Source: an uncultured Paracoccaceae bacterium | Lineage (GTDB): Bacteria > Pseudomonadota > Alphaproteobacteria > Rhodobacterales > Rhodobacteraceae | Length of the DNA: 64,000 nt | Assembly: GCA_913061275.1 (NCBI GenBank) | Contig: CAJXSR010000001.1 | Coordinates: 221,670-285,669 of the forward strand | Reading direction: 5' to 3' | Shown: one piece after another, positions 57,089 to 64,000 of the stretch | Layout: each line of letters begins with the position of its first letter | Position numbering within the stretch: the stretch's first letter is position 1 | Position numbers and translations under genes: made by a program | Notes under the pieces: model-generated | What the model was told of the DNA's origin: nothing | Databases searched by the model: none | What the model saw: only the letters and a program-made list of their open reading frames with translations

Positions 57089-57297
57089 CGCAATACTCCT
57101 TCTACGTTCCACGTCGCTCAGATAAACGACAGGGATGGCCAAATTATGGCACCTGTACCTCCCCGCCAGTTGCCAAGGTCTGAGCCAGTAATAAGGACTC
57201 TTTACTGCCGTCGAACTGTTTTTGTATCCTCTATTATCTTAGTTTGGCAACGTCTGGTTGGCGATGAGGCGGTATGTGGTGGATTGGAGGACCAACT

Positions 57298-57930
57298 ATG
57301 CATATACCAAATTTACCAGCAGTACAGCCAAAGCGCCTCGCCTGGAATAAAGGGCGCATAATCGGCCAAAAACTCCCGCTATTACCTAAGCACGTTTGGG
57401 CAATTCGCGTCAGATTGGAAATCGCTGAGAGGTTACGCGATCTAGCTTTGTTTAATATGGCTATAGATAGCAAGCTAAGAGGATGCGATCTTGTAAAATT
57501 GAAAGTTACAGATGTCTATTCGGCGGGGCAAATGAAAGGACGTACCTCAGTGCTTCAGAGTAAAACGCAAAAGCCAGTTCGTTTCGAAATCACGGATGGT
57601 ACGCGTAAGTCGATCTTAAGATGGCTTGATGATCCATTGATGGTGGGGTCTGAATTTCTTTGGCCAGGACGGTTTCAAAAGCCTCTTCATATCTCAACTC
57701 GGCAGTATGCCCGTCTTGTTCGGGGTTGGGTTGAATCAATCGGCTTAGTACCAAGTGCCTACGGAACGCACACGATGCGGAGAACCAAAGTGTCTCAAAT
57801 ATATAAGAAAACTGGAAATCTACGTGCTGTTCAATTATTGCTAGGGCATACAAAGATGGACAGTACGGTTAGATACTTGGGTGTCGAGTTAGAAGATGCT
57901 TTGGCAATTTCAGAAGCCACAGAAATATGA
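57298..57930 (+). CDS. Short tyrosine recombinase/integrase, copy 2
   Basis: Also 210 residues, beginning MHIPNLPAVQPKRLAWNKG, parallel to MQTPNLPAIRAFRPAWNKG of copy 1, and sharing long identical runs such as IYKKTGNLRAVQL and LGHTKMDSTVRYLGVELEDA. The catalytic Arg, HxxR, His and Tyr are intact. ATG 57298 follows ATTGGAGG seven bases upstream; the same GGATTGGAG leader precedes copy 1. The two genes diverge around a cargo gene, giving an inverted arrangement. Confidence 0.88.
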   Translation: MHIPNLPAVQPKRLAWNKGRIIGQKLPLLPKHVWAIRVRLEIAERLRDLALFNMAIDSKLRGCDLVKLKVTDVYSAGQMKGRTSVLQSKTQKPVRFEITDGTRKSILRWLDDPLMVGSEFLWPGRFQKPLHISTRQYARLVRGWVESIGLVPSAYGTHTMRRTKVSQIYKKTGNLRAVQLLLGHTKMDSTVRYLGVELEDALAISEATEI

Positions 57931-57946
57931 TAGCCTGGGCCGACTT

Positions 57947-58070
57947 CACTGTCGGTCCATTGCTGCCGTTAGACTGCTGTAAAGTTGCAGTAGTGTGATT
58001 TCCCGAAAGCAGACATTGCTCAGCAATCGTGTCTCTGTAACGCCTCAGCTTCTGCTATGGGGACAAAGTG
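57947..58070 (+). repeat. Intergenic repeat A, second copy
   Basis: CACTGTCGGTCCATTGCTGC, TTTCCCGAAAGCAGACATTG, then CCTCAGCTTCTGCTATGGGG. It starts 17 bases after the stop codon of recombinase copy 2 and matches 56441-56568 in the same direction. Together they bracket about 1.4 kb with the membrane-protein gene and recombinase copy 2. Confidence 0.75.
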
Positions 58071-58129
58071 TGAATTCGCTGCAACTGCGCCAAAGGCGGC
58101 TTTGGAGCGAATTCGTTGCTACCGATGCG

Positions 58130-58537
58130 CTATTCTAAGTCGACGCCAGTTAGTCTGCGCATGGCTTGAAGAAACAAGCCGAAGGGCCGACTGATAATCA
58201 GCATCAGCAAAGCGGTTGAGGCAAGCAACGTGCCAATCTCGGTCACGTCCGCCCCGACGATCCATAGTGTCAGCCCATAGACTGGCAATTGAAACGTAAG
58301 GAATGCCACCCCATCGATGAGGGACTTGCTCCAAGAGACAGTTGGCTTGGTTATTGCGAAAAACCAATCGCGCCATGCACCGTACGGCCGTCCCGTGAAG
58401 ATCATCATCGGGATCATGACAAGCCGGGTCTTCAAGACTGCAGCTGGTTCCATTCCGGCGACATAAAGCTCGGTAAATGCCGCCAGAATGGTGAAAAAGA
58501 AGATCGTCGAGAGGGTGTCAACAAGTGTCAGGCGCAT
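58130..58537 (-). CDS. alaE: L-alanine exporter AlaE family protein
   Basis: A 135-residue inner-membrane protein of the AlaE family: LVDTLSTIFFFTILAAFTEL, VMIPMMIFTGRPYGAWRDWF, SLIDGVAFLTFQLPVYGLTL and SRPFGLFLQAMRRLTGV align well with E. coli AlaE in order and length. The start ATG at 58537 lies four bases after the stop of the TetR-MttB frame, so it is the second gene of that transcript. In E. coli AlaE exports alanine; here it may export an amino-acid product of amine metabolism. Confidence 0.85.
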   Translation of the reverse strand: MRLTLVDTLSTIFFFTILAAFTELYVAGMEPAAVLKTRLVMIPMMIFTGRPYGAWRDWFFAITKPTVSWSKSLIDGVAFLTFQLPVYGLTLWIVGADVTEIGTLLASTALLMLIISRPFGLFLQAMRRLTGVDLE

Positions 58538-58541
58538 CTCA

Positions 58542-60743
58542 TTATTCCTGCGGGAAAGCTCCGCCCTGTTGTTTACGGGTTTCGACAAACGCCTCGATGT
58601 TGCTGGCAGCCGAAGCACCATGTTCAGGGTCTTTGAACTCGGCAAGGTTCTGGGTCCAGATGTCGGTCGCCCGCTGCGTAGACGTTTTAGCACCAGCTTC
58701 TGTCCACGCACCAAAATTCGTTAGGTCCGAGACAAGAGGCGCGTAAAACGCAGACTGATACCGATCCATCGTGTGCTGCGTGGCAAAGAAATGCCCCCCC
58801 GGATCAACCTCGGCCAAGGCATAAAACCCGATCTCAGCATCATTGCCCACGGGTTTCACACACAGTTCAGCCATTGTTTGCAGGGCTTCGACATCGTTGA
58901 TGAATTTCTCATAACCGAAACTCAATCCTCCTTCTAACCAGCCCGCTGCGTGGACCGTCAGCGTGGCATTGGCCATCGCCCCGCCCCAAATCGCCATGTT
59001 CGTTTCGTTCGCGGCCTGCATGTCAGCAGCGTTTGATGCAGCCCCCGTCGCAGAACGCCAAGGCAAGCCGATGTGGCGTGCCAATTGGCCTGCGCCGATC
59101 TGCATTTTCACATGCTCAGGCGTTCCAAACGCCGGAGAACCTGATTTCATATCCACGTTCGAGCTGAACCCGCCGTAGCTTATTGGTGCACCTGCGCGGG
59201 TCAGTTGGGCCAATGTGATGCCAGTAAGCGCTTCGGCGTGCTGCAAGGTCAGTGCTCCGGCCACGGTGATTGGGGCCATTGCACCCGCCAAGCAGAACGG
59301 TGTGATGATGGTCATCTGGCCTGCGCGGGCAAAGTCGATCAAACCTTGGGCCATAGGAATATCTAGCAAGCGCGGTGAGTTCGAGTTGATAACCGTCGTG
59401 CCCCAAACCCCATCCGTAAAATCATCGTCTGATAGGTTCAGCGCCAAGCGGATCATCTCGAAACTGTCGTTCACCTGCTCCGATCCCCGGGCGTAGACAA
59501 ACATCGGTTTGTCGCAATGGGTCAGTTGCGCACGCATCATCTCGTAATGACGAAACTGTATTGGGACGTCTTGAGGTTCAACACAGGGGCCAAGCATGTG
59601 GATCACGTCATAGGTCTGCGCCAACTTCAATGTCTCAACATAGGCCTCTAGATCACCCGGCCTGCGACCCCGATTAAGGTCGGTCGCATTCGGGCAACCC
59701 GCACCCGCCATGAACAACATCGCGCCGTTCTCATATGTCAGCGCGCGCTTGGGATTCGCGGCGCGCAAGCGAATGGACGCAGGCGCGGTTTGCAAAGCAG
59801 CGGTGACGATATCGCGCCCTATGAACACCATTTCATCCTCAACGCGTGCGCCTGCCTGTCGGAATATCATACGGGCCTCGGGCAGCAGCACCTTGATGCC
59901 CAATTCTTCAATCACCCGCAGGGCGGTGTTGTGGATGTTTGCGATCTCGTCGTCAGAAAACACGGCTTGGGGCTGAAACGGATGGCGCAGGTTCACATAA
60001 TCCGTTGCGCGCACAGGCTTTCCCGCATCTGATTGCGCGCGACGGCGGCCACCTGACCGGCGTGGTTTGTTTTCATGAAGCATTTGTTTCCCCCATGGAT
60101 GGATGATTTTACTGAAGGCAATCCAGTCGCTGCGAAACGATGATCCAACCTCTGCGTCGAGGACCTTACCGGTAAAGGCAAAGTAGTAATCGTCCAGCAT
60201 TGACATGCGTTCTTCTATGGCCTCTTCGGGGTTCATCGCTAAATATCCCACTTGCGCAAAATACAGCACACGTGCGCGCACGACGGCTTCTTGGGGTAAA
60301 TAGTCGAACCGCTCGAATAATGCGGCAATAACAGCGATCCGGTTGGCATCCTCGCCCCTAACCACCTTGAGCACGCGCTTGTCGAGGCGCGCCCAGTCCC
60401 GCACGGCCTGCTCCAGCGGTGAGTTGAAATTGTCCGGATTGGTCCAGACGGCAAAGAACGATAGCACGCCGTGATCCAGACTGTCTGCATGCTCCAGCAC
60501 CTGTTTGATGCGCTTGCCGTTCACGGCGAACCATTCGTCCAGCAAACCGTCCAGCAATTCTTGTCGTGATTTGAAATGCCAGTAAAAACTGCCGCGACTT
60601 GCGCCCATGGATGTGGACAGCCGCGTGATCTGAACCGCATCAATACCCTCTTTCATAAAGCAGAGCATCGCAGCACGCAGCCAGTCAGCACGGCCTAATC
60701 GCGGCTTTGGGGTGGTTTCGGTGAGGATTTCTAACGTATTCAT
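58542..60743 (-). CDS. TetR-MttB composite: TetR-type regulator joined to trimethylamine methyltransferase family protein
   Basis: One uninterrupted frame of 733 residues. Residues 1-215 form a TetR regulator (helix-turn-helix ITRLSTSMGASRGSFYWHFK near 40-58 and a helical ligand domain). A short basic segment (NKPRRSGGRRRAQS, near 225-238) starts the MttB part, which runs to the end with GTPEHVKMQIGAGQLARHIG, NAADMQAANETNMAIWGGAM and GGHFFATQHTMDRYQSAFYA. No amber codon for pyrrolysine is present, so it is of the MtgB-like non-Pyl class, using quaternary amines or betaines with a corrinoid protein. An internal ATG at 60083 has GGGGGA eight bases upstream and sits where unfused MttB proteins begin, so the enzyme could also be made alone. 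No corrinoid protein gene is near. Confidence 0.8.
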   Translation of the reverse strand: MNTLEILTETTPKPRLGRADWLRAAMLCFMKEGIDAVQITRLSTSMGASRGSFYWHFKSRQELLDGLLDEWFAVNGKRIKQVLEHADSLDHGVLSFFAVWTNPDNFNSPLEQAVRDWARLDKRVLKVVRGEDANRIAVIAALFERFDYLPQEAVVRARVLYFAQVGYLAMNPEEAIEERMSMLDDYYFAFTGKVLDAEVGSSFRSDWIAFSKIIHPWGKQMLHENKPRRSGGRRRAQSDAGKPVRATDYVNLRHPFQPQAVFSDDEIANIHNTALRVIEELGIKVLLPEARMIFRQAGARVEDEMVFIGRDIVTAALQTAPASIRLRAANPKRALTYENGAMLFMAGAGCPNATDLNRGRRPGDLEAYVETLKLAQTYDVIHMLGPCVEPQDVPIQFRHYEMMRAQLTHCDKPMFVYARGSEQVNDSFEMIRLALNLSDDDFTDGVWGTTVINSNSPRLLDIPMAQGLIDFARAGQMTIITPFCLAGAMAPITVAGALTLQHAEALTGITLAQLTRAGAPISYGGFSSNVDMKSGSPAFGTPEHVKMQIGAGQLARHIGLPWRSATGAASNAADMQAANETNMAIWGGAMANATLTVHAAGWLEGGLSFGYEKFINDVEALQTMAELCVKPVGNDAEIGFYALAEVDPGGHFFATQHTMDRYQSAFYAPLVSDLTNFGAWTEAGAKTSTQRATDIWTQNLAEFKDPEHGASAASNIEAFVETRKQQGGAFPQE

Positions 60744-60817
60744 TTCGTCACCGTACAGGGTTGTTTGGCAGTATTCAATAGTGTATGATTTGCCTTGTTC
60801 AATTTGGGAGGATCGCT

Positions 60818-61180
60818 ATGAAGATGTCGCAGCCAAGGGTCATGGAATGGGCCAATTCAACGTTCCAACCTCGCTTTGAACATGGAGATCAAGCCCAAGC
60901 CGCCCATCTATGTGGCACCGATGATGGCAGCAAATTGGGCGCGGGATTCGGCCGCCTAACCAAGGCATCGTTCGAATGGACCGTGCAGTATGATGAGATC
61001 ATTCTTGTTCTGGAGGGGGAAGTCACCGCAATAACCGAAACGGAGACTTTGAAGGCTGGCCGTCGGGACACAATCTGGTTGCCCGCTGGAACACGTGTCA
61101 CCTATCAAGCAGAAGATGCTTTGATTTTTTACGCGATCCAGCCTGCTGATTGGGCGCAACCAGACAGCACGGAAGGATAA
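60818..61180 (+). CDS. EutQ-like cupin protein
   Basis: A 120-residue single-domain cupin with FEWTVQYDEIILVLEGEVTA, then GRRDTIWLPAGTRVTYQAED and IFYAIQPADW. The pattern resembles the ethanolamine-utilisation EutQ cupins and others associated with amine catabolism. ATG 60818 follows GGGAGGAT six bases upstream. It is divergent from the TetR-MttB frame across a 74-base gap and eight bases from the FAD oxidoreductase gene, with which it is cotranscribed. The ligand is unknown. Confidence 0.72.
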   Translation: MKMSQPRVMEWANSTFQPRFEHGDQAQAAHLCGTDDGSKLGAGFGRLTKASFEWTVQYDEIILVLEGEVTAITETETLKAGRRDTIWLPAGTRVTYQAEDALIFYAIQPADWAQPDSTEG

Positions 61181-61187
61181 CAGGATC

Positions 61188-62507
61188 ATGTCGATTATCT
61201 CGCGGCTGCCGCGCAATGACCAGACAAACGCCTGGAACACAATCCTGCCGCAACGCACGCCGCATGCGGCTTTGGCCACGGACATCAAGGCCGATTGGGT
61301 GGTTATCGGTGCAGGATATGCTGGTTTGGCGGCTGCACGCCAGTTGGCACACAACCGGCCCGACGATAGCATTGCGTTGGTTGAGGCAGGTGTGTGTGGC
61401 GAGAACGCCTCGGGGCGAAACTCGGGATTCATAATTGATTTACCGCATACGACATCTTCTAACCTTGATCAGTTGGAAGGGTCTCATCGCTACTTGCGCC
61501 TTGCGCGGGCCGCGACGGCAGCACTGGAAAAAAATGTCAACGACTTTGATATTCAGTGCGATTGGTCACGGGACGGAAAATACCATGCGGCTGTAACACC
61601 TGCAGGATCGCAAGCCATGCTTGAGCCCTATGCGGCAGAGTTAACGGCTTTGAATGAACCCTTCGAATGGGTTGAGAAGGACGCCCTTGCAACCAAGTTG
61701 GGGACGACGCATTTTCACCGTGCGCTCTATACACCCGGATGTGTGTTGATGAACCCTGCAGCACTGACGCGTGGGCTGGCGGATACGCTGCCTGAAAATA
61801 TTTTGATCTTCGAGAATTCTCCCGTGACAGCGATGGATTACTCGAACGGTGTGCGCGCAACCACGCAGGGTGGATCAATCACCGCCCCGCGTATGATATT
61901 GGCCGCAAACGGGTTCAGCGACCAATTCGGCTATGGCAAGAATACCTTTGTCCATCTGGCCCTTTGTGCCAGTCTGACCCGCCCTTTAACGCCTGATGAA
62001 CAAGCGGCATTTGGCGTTGATCAGCCTTGGGGCCTGACGCCTGCAAACGGGTTTGGCGGCATTACAATGCGCTATACAAATGACCGTCGCATACTGATCC
62101 GACAAGATATCAAGGTTGCCATGGGGCAGGACTTCAAGTCGCAAAAAACGGATGCTATCGGGCGGAACCACAAGGCCCTGATGGATGCCCGCTTTCCCAA
62201 ATTAAGCGATGTTGCATTCGAAAGTTCATGGGTCGGATACGTCTGCATGTCGCGCAACGGTGCACCAGCGTTTGGCGAATTAGACCCCAATATTTGGATG
62301 GCGGCGTGCCAAAATGGGATCGGCGTAACAAAGGGCACAATCAGCGGCATGCTTATTGCCGACAAAGCCTGTGGTGTCGTGAACCCGCTGATCAACGACA
62401 TTGAGGCTCTTGGTACGCCCACTCAGTTATCACCGCGTCCGTTGGTTGAGGTCGGCGCAAGAGCCACAATCGGATGGGAAGTTTGGAAAAATCGCGCTGA
62501 GGCCTAA
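61188..62507 (+). CDS. FAD-dependent oxidoreductase, DAO family
   Basis: A 439-residue flavoenzyme of the D-amino-acid oxidase superfamily. After an N-terminal segment with LPRNDQTNAWNTILPQR comes the FAD site DWVVIGAGYAGLAAARQLAH near residue 36 and the second motif CGENASGRNSGFIIDLPH. The C-terminal part closes with NGIGVTKGTISGMLIADKA. Similar proteins oxidise N-methylated or polyamine-linked amines (gamma-glutamylputrescine oxidase type, sarcosine/dimethylglycine oxidase type). Context with MttB and a EutQ-like cupin suggests an amine substrate. Confidence 0.87.
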   Translation: MSIISRLPRNDQTNAWNTILPQRTPHAALATDIKADWVVIGAGYAGLAAARQLAHNRPDDSIALVEAGVCGENASGRNSGFIIDLPHTTSSNLDQLEGSHRYLRLARAATAALEKNVNDFDIQCDWSRDGKYHAAVTPAGSQAMLEPYAAELTALNEPFEWVEKDALATKLGTTHFHRALYTPGCVLMNPAALTRGLADTLPENILIFENSPVTAMDYSNGVRATTQGGSITAPRMILAANGFSDQFGYGKNTFVHLALCASLTRPLTPDEQAAFGVDQPWGLTPANGFGGITMRYTNDRRILIRQDIKVAMGQDFKSQKTDAIGRNHKALMDARFPKLSDVAFESSWVGYVCMSRNGAPAFGELDPNIWMAACQNGIGVTKGTISGMLIADKACGVVNPLINDIEALGTPTQLSPRPLVEVGARATIGWEVWKNRAEA

Positions 62508-62559
62508 CTGGCCTATGTTGTTCACCAGACAGCTTTGTGAAGGTTTGTGTCCAATCATC

Positions 62560-62790
62560 GCATGATGAAGGAGCGGACGTTAGCTGCATTGCAGAAAGTT
62601 GGTAGTTTGGGCTCCTACCGACTGCTCGCTGCGCACCGCGCGCATGTCTGCTATCGGGAAGCAGCCAAGACTTTGCAAAGGGTGCTTTCTGCGCACAGCC
62701 GCCATTGGAGCTGACCGCAGCGAAGGTCCGGAACTTGCCCTTAGTGGGAAAATATCGCAGTGCAGAAACTGGGATTATGGACACAAAGAA
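62560..62790. repeat. Dispersed GC-rich intergenic repeat
   Basis: Coding-free sequence with the segment ATGTCTGCTATCGGGAA at 62644-62660, which is the reverse complement of the TTCCCGAAAGCAGACAT core of repeat A with one change. Adjacent GTGCTTTCTGCGCACAGCCG and AGCGAAGGTCCGGAA strings are typical of the large intergenic repeats seen beside recombinase genes in Rhodobacterales. Confidence 0.6.
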
Positions 62791-62799
62791 TGAATTCAT

Positions 62800-63184
62800 G
62801 CCCGGTCATCGACGAGCGCATGAGGTCCCAGATCTTCACAAAATCGCTTTCTAGTTCCAGCGTTAGAAATGCCGTACTAAATTTCCGTACCACCATGATT
62901 TAAAACAACCATTCCCTATCTAGAAAGTCGTCACCGAACAAAAAAGGCGACTTTCTAGTTCCAGGGTGCAAAAGTCGCTGCAATTATGAGCGTTTGAAGC
63001 ATCGGAGATGGGCACCAGCCTTATTATTATGGCGCTCTGGAACGCTGGTAGAATTTGCAGAGTTTGGTGTCCCAATACTAGCCAAATGGCATTTGAAGCC
63101 TGTTTTAAGCCTTTTTGAAGGACACCCGTCAAATCTGCCCAGGACGCGGCACACCGTCACAAAATTCCTTGTTTATAGGGTTCT
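62800..63184. other. Gene-free stretch with a perfect inverted repeat
   Basis: CTAGAAAGTCG at 62920-62930 and CGACTTTCTAG at 62948-62958 are perfect complements with a 17-base loop. CTTTCTAGTTCCAG occurs at about 62848 and again at 62951, so the arm is also part of a direct repeat. No coding frame is convincing. The stretch precedes an IS3-family element. Confidence 0.55.
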
Positions 63185-63236
63185 TGAATCGCCCCGAGTT
63201 TGTCGGAGACCATCAACTTAAGTAAGGATGATGGTT

Positions 63237-63569
63237 ATGACAAAAAGCAAAATGGCAAATCGTTACTCGCCAGAGGTGCGCGCGCGGGCGGTCCGGATGG
63301 TGTTCGAGCATCAAGGCTCATATGAAACGCAGGCGGGCTCGATAGCGGCCATTGCACCCAAGATTGGCTGTATTCCCCAGACCTTGAGCGGATGGACCAA
63401 GCAGGCCGAGAAGGACAGTGGCAGGCGCGATAGCGTGACCACTGAAGAACGTGATCGTATCAAAGCGTTGGAACGTGAGAACCGAGAGCTGCGCCAAGTG
63501 AACGAAATTCTCCGCAAGGCGTCAGCTTATTTTGCGCAGGCGGAACTCGACCGCCCACTGAAGCGATGA
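63237..63569 (+). CDS. IS3-family transposase OrfA
   Basis: A protein of about 110 residues with [18 protein letters not shown] and [20 protein letters not shown] as the helix-turn-helix, followed by the leucine-zipper-like tail [20 protein letters not shown] and [17 protein letters not shown]. This is the standard IS3-family OrfA that binds the element ends. ATG 63237 has AAGGA eight bases upstream, with two earlier in-frame ATGs at 63228 and 63231. The stop overlaps the start of orfB (ATGA). Confidence 0.9.
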   Translation: MTKSKMANRYSPEVRARAVRMVFEHQGSYETQAGSIAAIAPKIGCIPQTLSGWTKQAEKDSGRRDSVTTEERDRIKALERENRELRQVNEILRKASAYFAQAELDRPLKR

Positions 63570-64000
63570 TCGCCTTCATTGAGGATCAGCGCATTGTTTG
63601 CGACGTCTTGTTCGATCTGCAGGGTGTTGCCGATTGCGCCGTCAACATATTACCACCGTCTGGCATGCCTCATTGATCCGTCCAAAGCTTCGGTGCGGCA
63701 TTAGCGGGATACGGAGCTGCGTCCCGAGATTAAACGTGTCTGGGATGAAAACTACCAGCTCTACGGCGTTCGTAAGGTGTGGCATCAGATGAAGCGTGAA
63801 GGCTTCGAGATGGCCAGATGCACGGTTGAAGGATTGATGAAACAAATTGGTATCCGTGGTGCGGTGCACGGAAAGGTTGTCAAAACAACGGTCTCGGACA
63901 CATCTGTGCCCTGTCCACGCGATAAGGTGAACCGGATCTTCCGGGCCCCTGCGCCGAACCTGCTTTGGGTCAGCGGTGTCCACTTGGCAGGGTTTTGTTT
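63566..64000 (+). pseudogene. IS3-family transposase OrfB, disrupted
   Basis: The start MIAFIEDQR is correct, but the frame shifts within about 50 bases. The continuation ICRVLPIAPSTYYHRL is in another frame, interrupted by a TAG near 63703. The later ELRPEIKRVWDENYQLYGVR, then KVVKTTVSDTSVPCPRDKVN, is the normal OrfB sequence. A short deletion occurs again at WVSG/VSTWQGF near the window end. Two frame breaks and one stop mean no active transposase is made. Confidence 0.82.

Larger units (their letters stand above)
63185..64000 (+). mobile_element. IS3-family insertion sequence, right part cut by the window
   Basis: The left end (near GAATCGCCCCGAGTTTGTCG at 63186) precedes an intact orfA and a damaged orfB in the usual overlapping order. 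The element belongs to the IS3 family by its two-frame transposase. The right inverted repeat is outside the window. Confidence 0.8.

Noticed and set aside
55649..57930. Prophage
   Set aside because: Two short recombinases are present, but no terminase, capsid, tail, lysis or repressor genes.
58542..60743. Pyrrolysine-type MttB
   Set aside because: No in-frame amber codon occurs in the MttB part and no pylT/pylS-like genes are visible, so it is a non-pyrrolysine member.

Overview
The window reads as chromosome from an alphaproteobacterium of the order Rhodobacterales (Roseobacter-type), of moderate rather than high GC. Reasons: a CcrM-type GANTC adenine methyltransferase next to RNase HII, a MutY / DUF721 (DciA) / DsbA-like block, a leucyl aminopeptidase overlapping an NlpC/P60 gene, TRAP and amino-acid ABC importers, a fused 1127-residue indolepyruvate ferredoxin oxidoreductase, and short tyrosine recombinases flanked by dispersed intergenic repeats. 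I cannot name the genus. I see no rRNA, tRNA, CRISPR array or prophage.

Layout. 0-19.6 kb is mostly housekeeping: peptidase, carbonic anhydrase, glycosyltransferase, asd, two methyltransferases, the indolepyruvate oxidoreductase, a DsbA-like/DciA pair, mutY, an AlkB-type hydroxylase, ccrM, rnhB and small secreted or membrane proteins, with one decayed IS6-family element at 4.4-4.8 kb. 19.6-23.4 kb holds a minus-strand operon that best matches tmpA-tmpB (2-trimethylaminoethylphosphonate to glycine betaine plus phosphate) with a third, ureidoglycolate-lyase-like gene and a divergent LysR gene. 23.4-34 kb holds a fused hydantoinase/5-oxoprolinase, a TRAP importer, a MarR-type regulator, a GMC oxidoreductase and an enolase-superfamily enzyme. 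34-41.7 kb is a second catabolic block: LysR, an M29/NicX-like metalloenzyme, a Rieske oxygenase, a polar amino-acid type ABC importer, a creatininase-family hydrolase and two AhpD-like proteins. Its substrate is not known to me.

42.2-50.4 kb is a serine-cycle assimilation cluster: malyl-CoA lyase, a response regulator with an atypical receiver, serine-glyoxylate aminotransferase, malate-CoA ligase (mtkA, mtkB) and PEP carboxylase. 50.5-51.6 kb contains a fragment of a serine recombinase and repeats. 51.6-55.4 kb is a pirin-pirin-flavin reductase-DoxX operon with a divergent LysR gene.

55.6-64 kb looks like an accessory region. Two nearly twin 210-residue tyrosine recombinases point away from each other around a small membrane-protein gene, with a direct repeat beside them. 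Next come alaE, a continuous TetR-MttB reading frame, a divergent cupin and FAD oxidoreductase, dispersed repeats, and an IS3-family element cut by the window end.

One unifying reading is that the cell lives on methylated nitrogen compounds. TmpAB would release glycine betaine, MttB-type and FAD-dependent enzymes would demethylate quaternary or N-methyl amines, and the serine cycle would assimilate the C1 units. The genes are not adjacent, so this is inference. All calls come from reading sequence and recalling family motifs; no database search was run.
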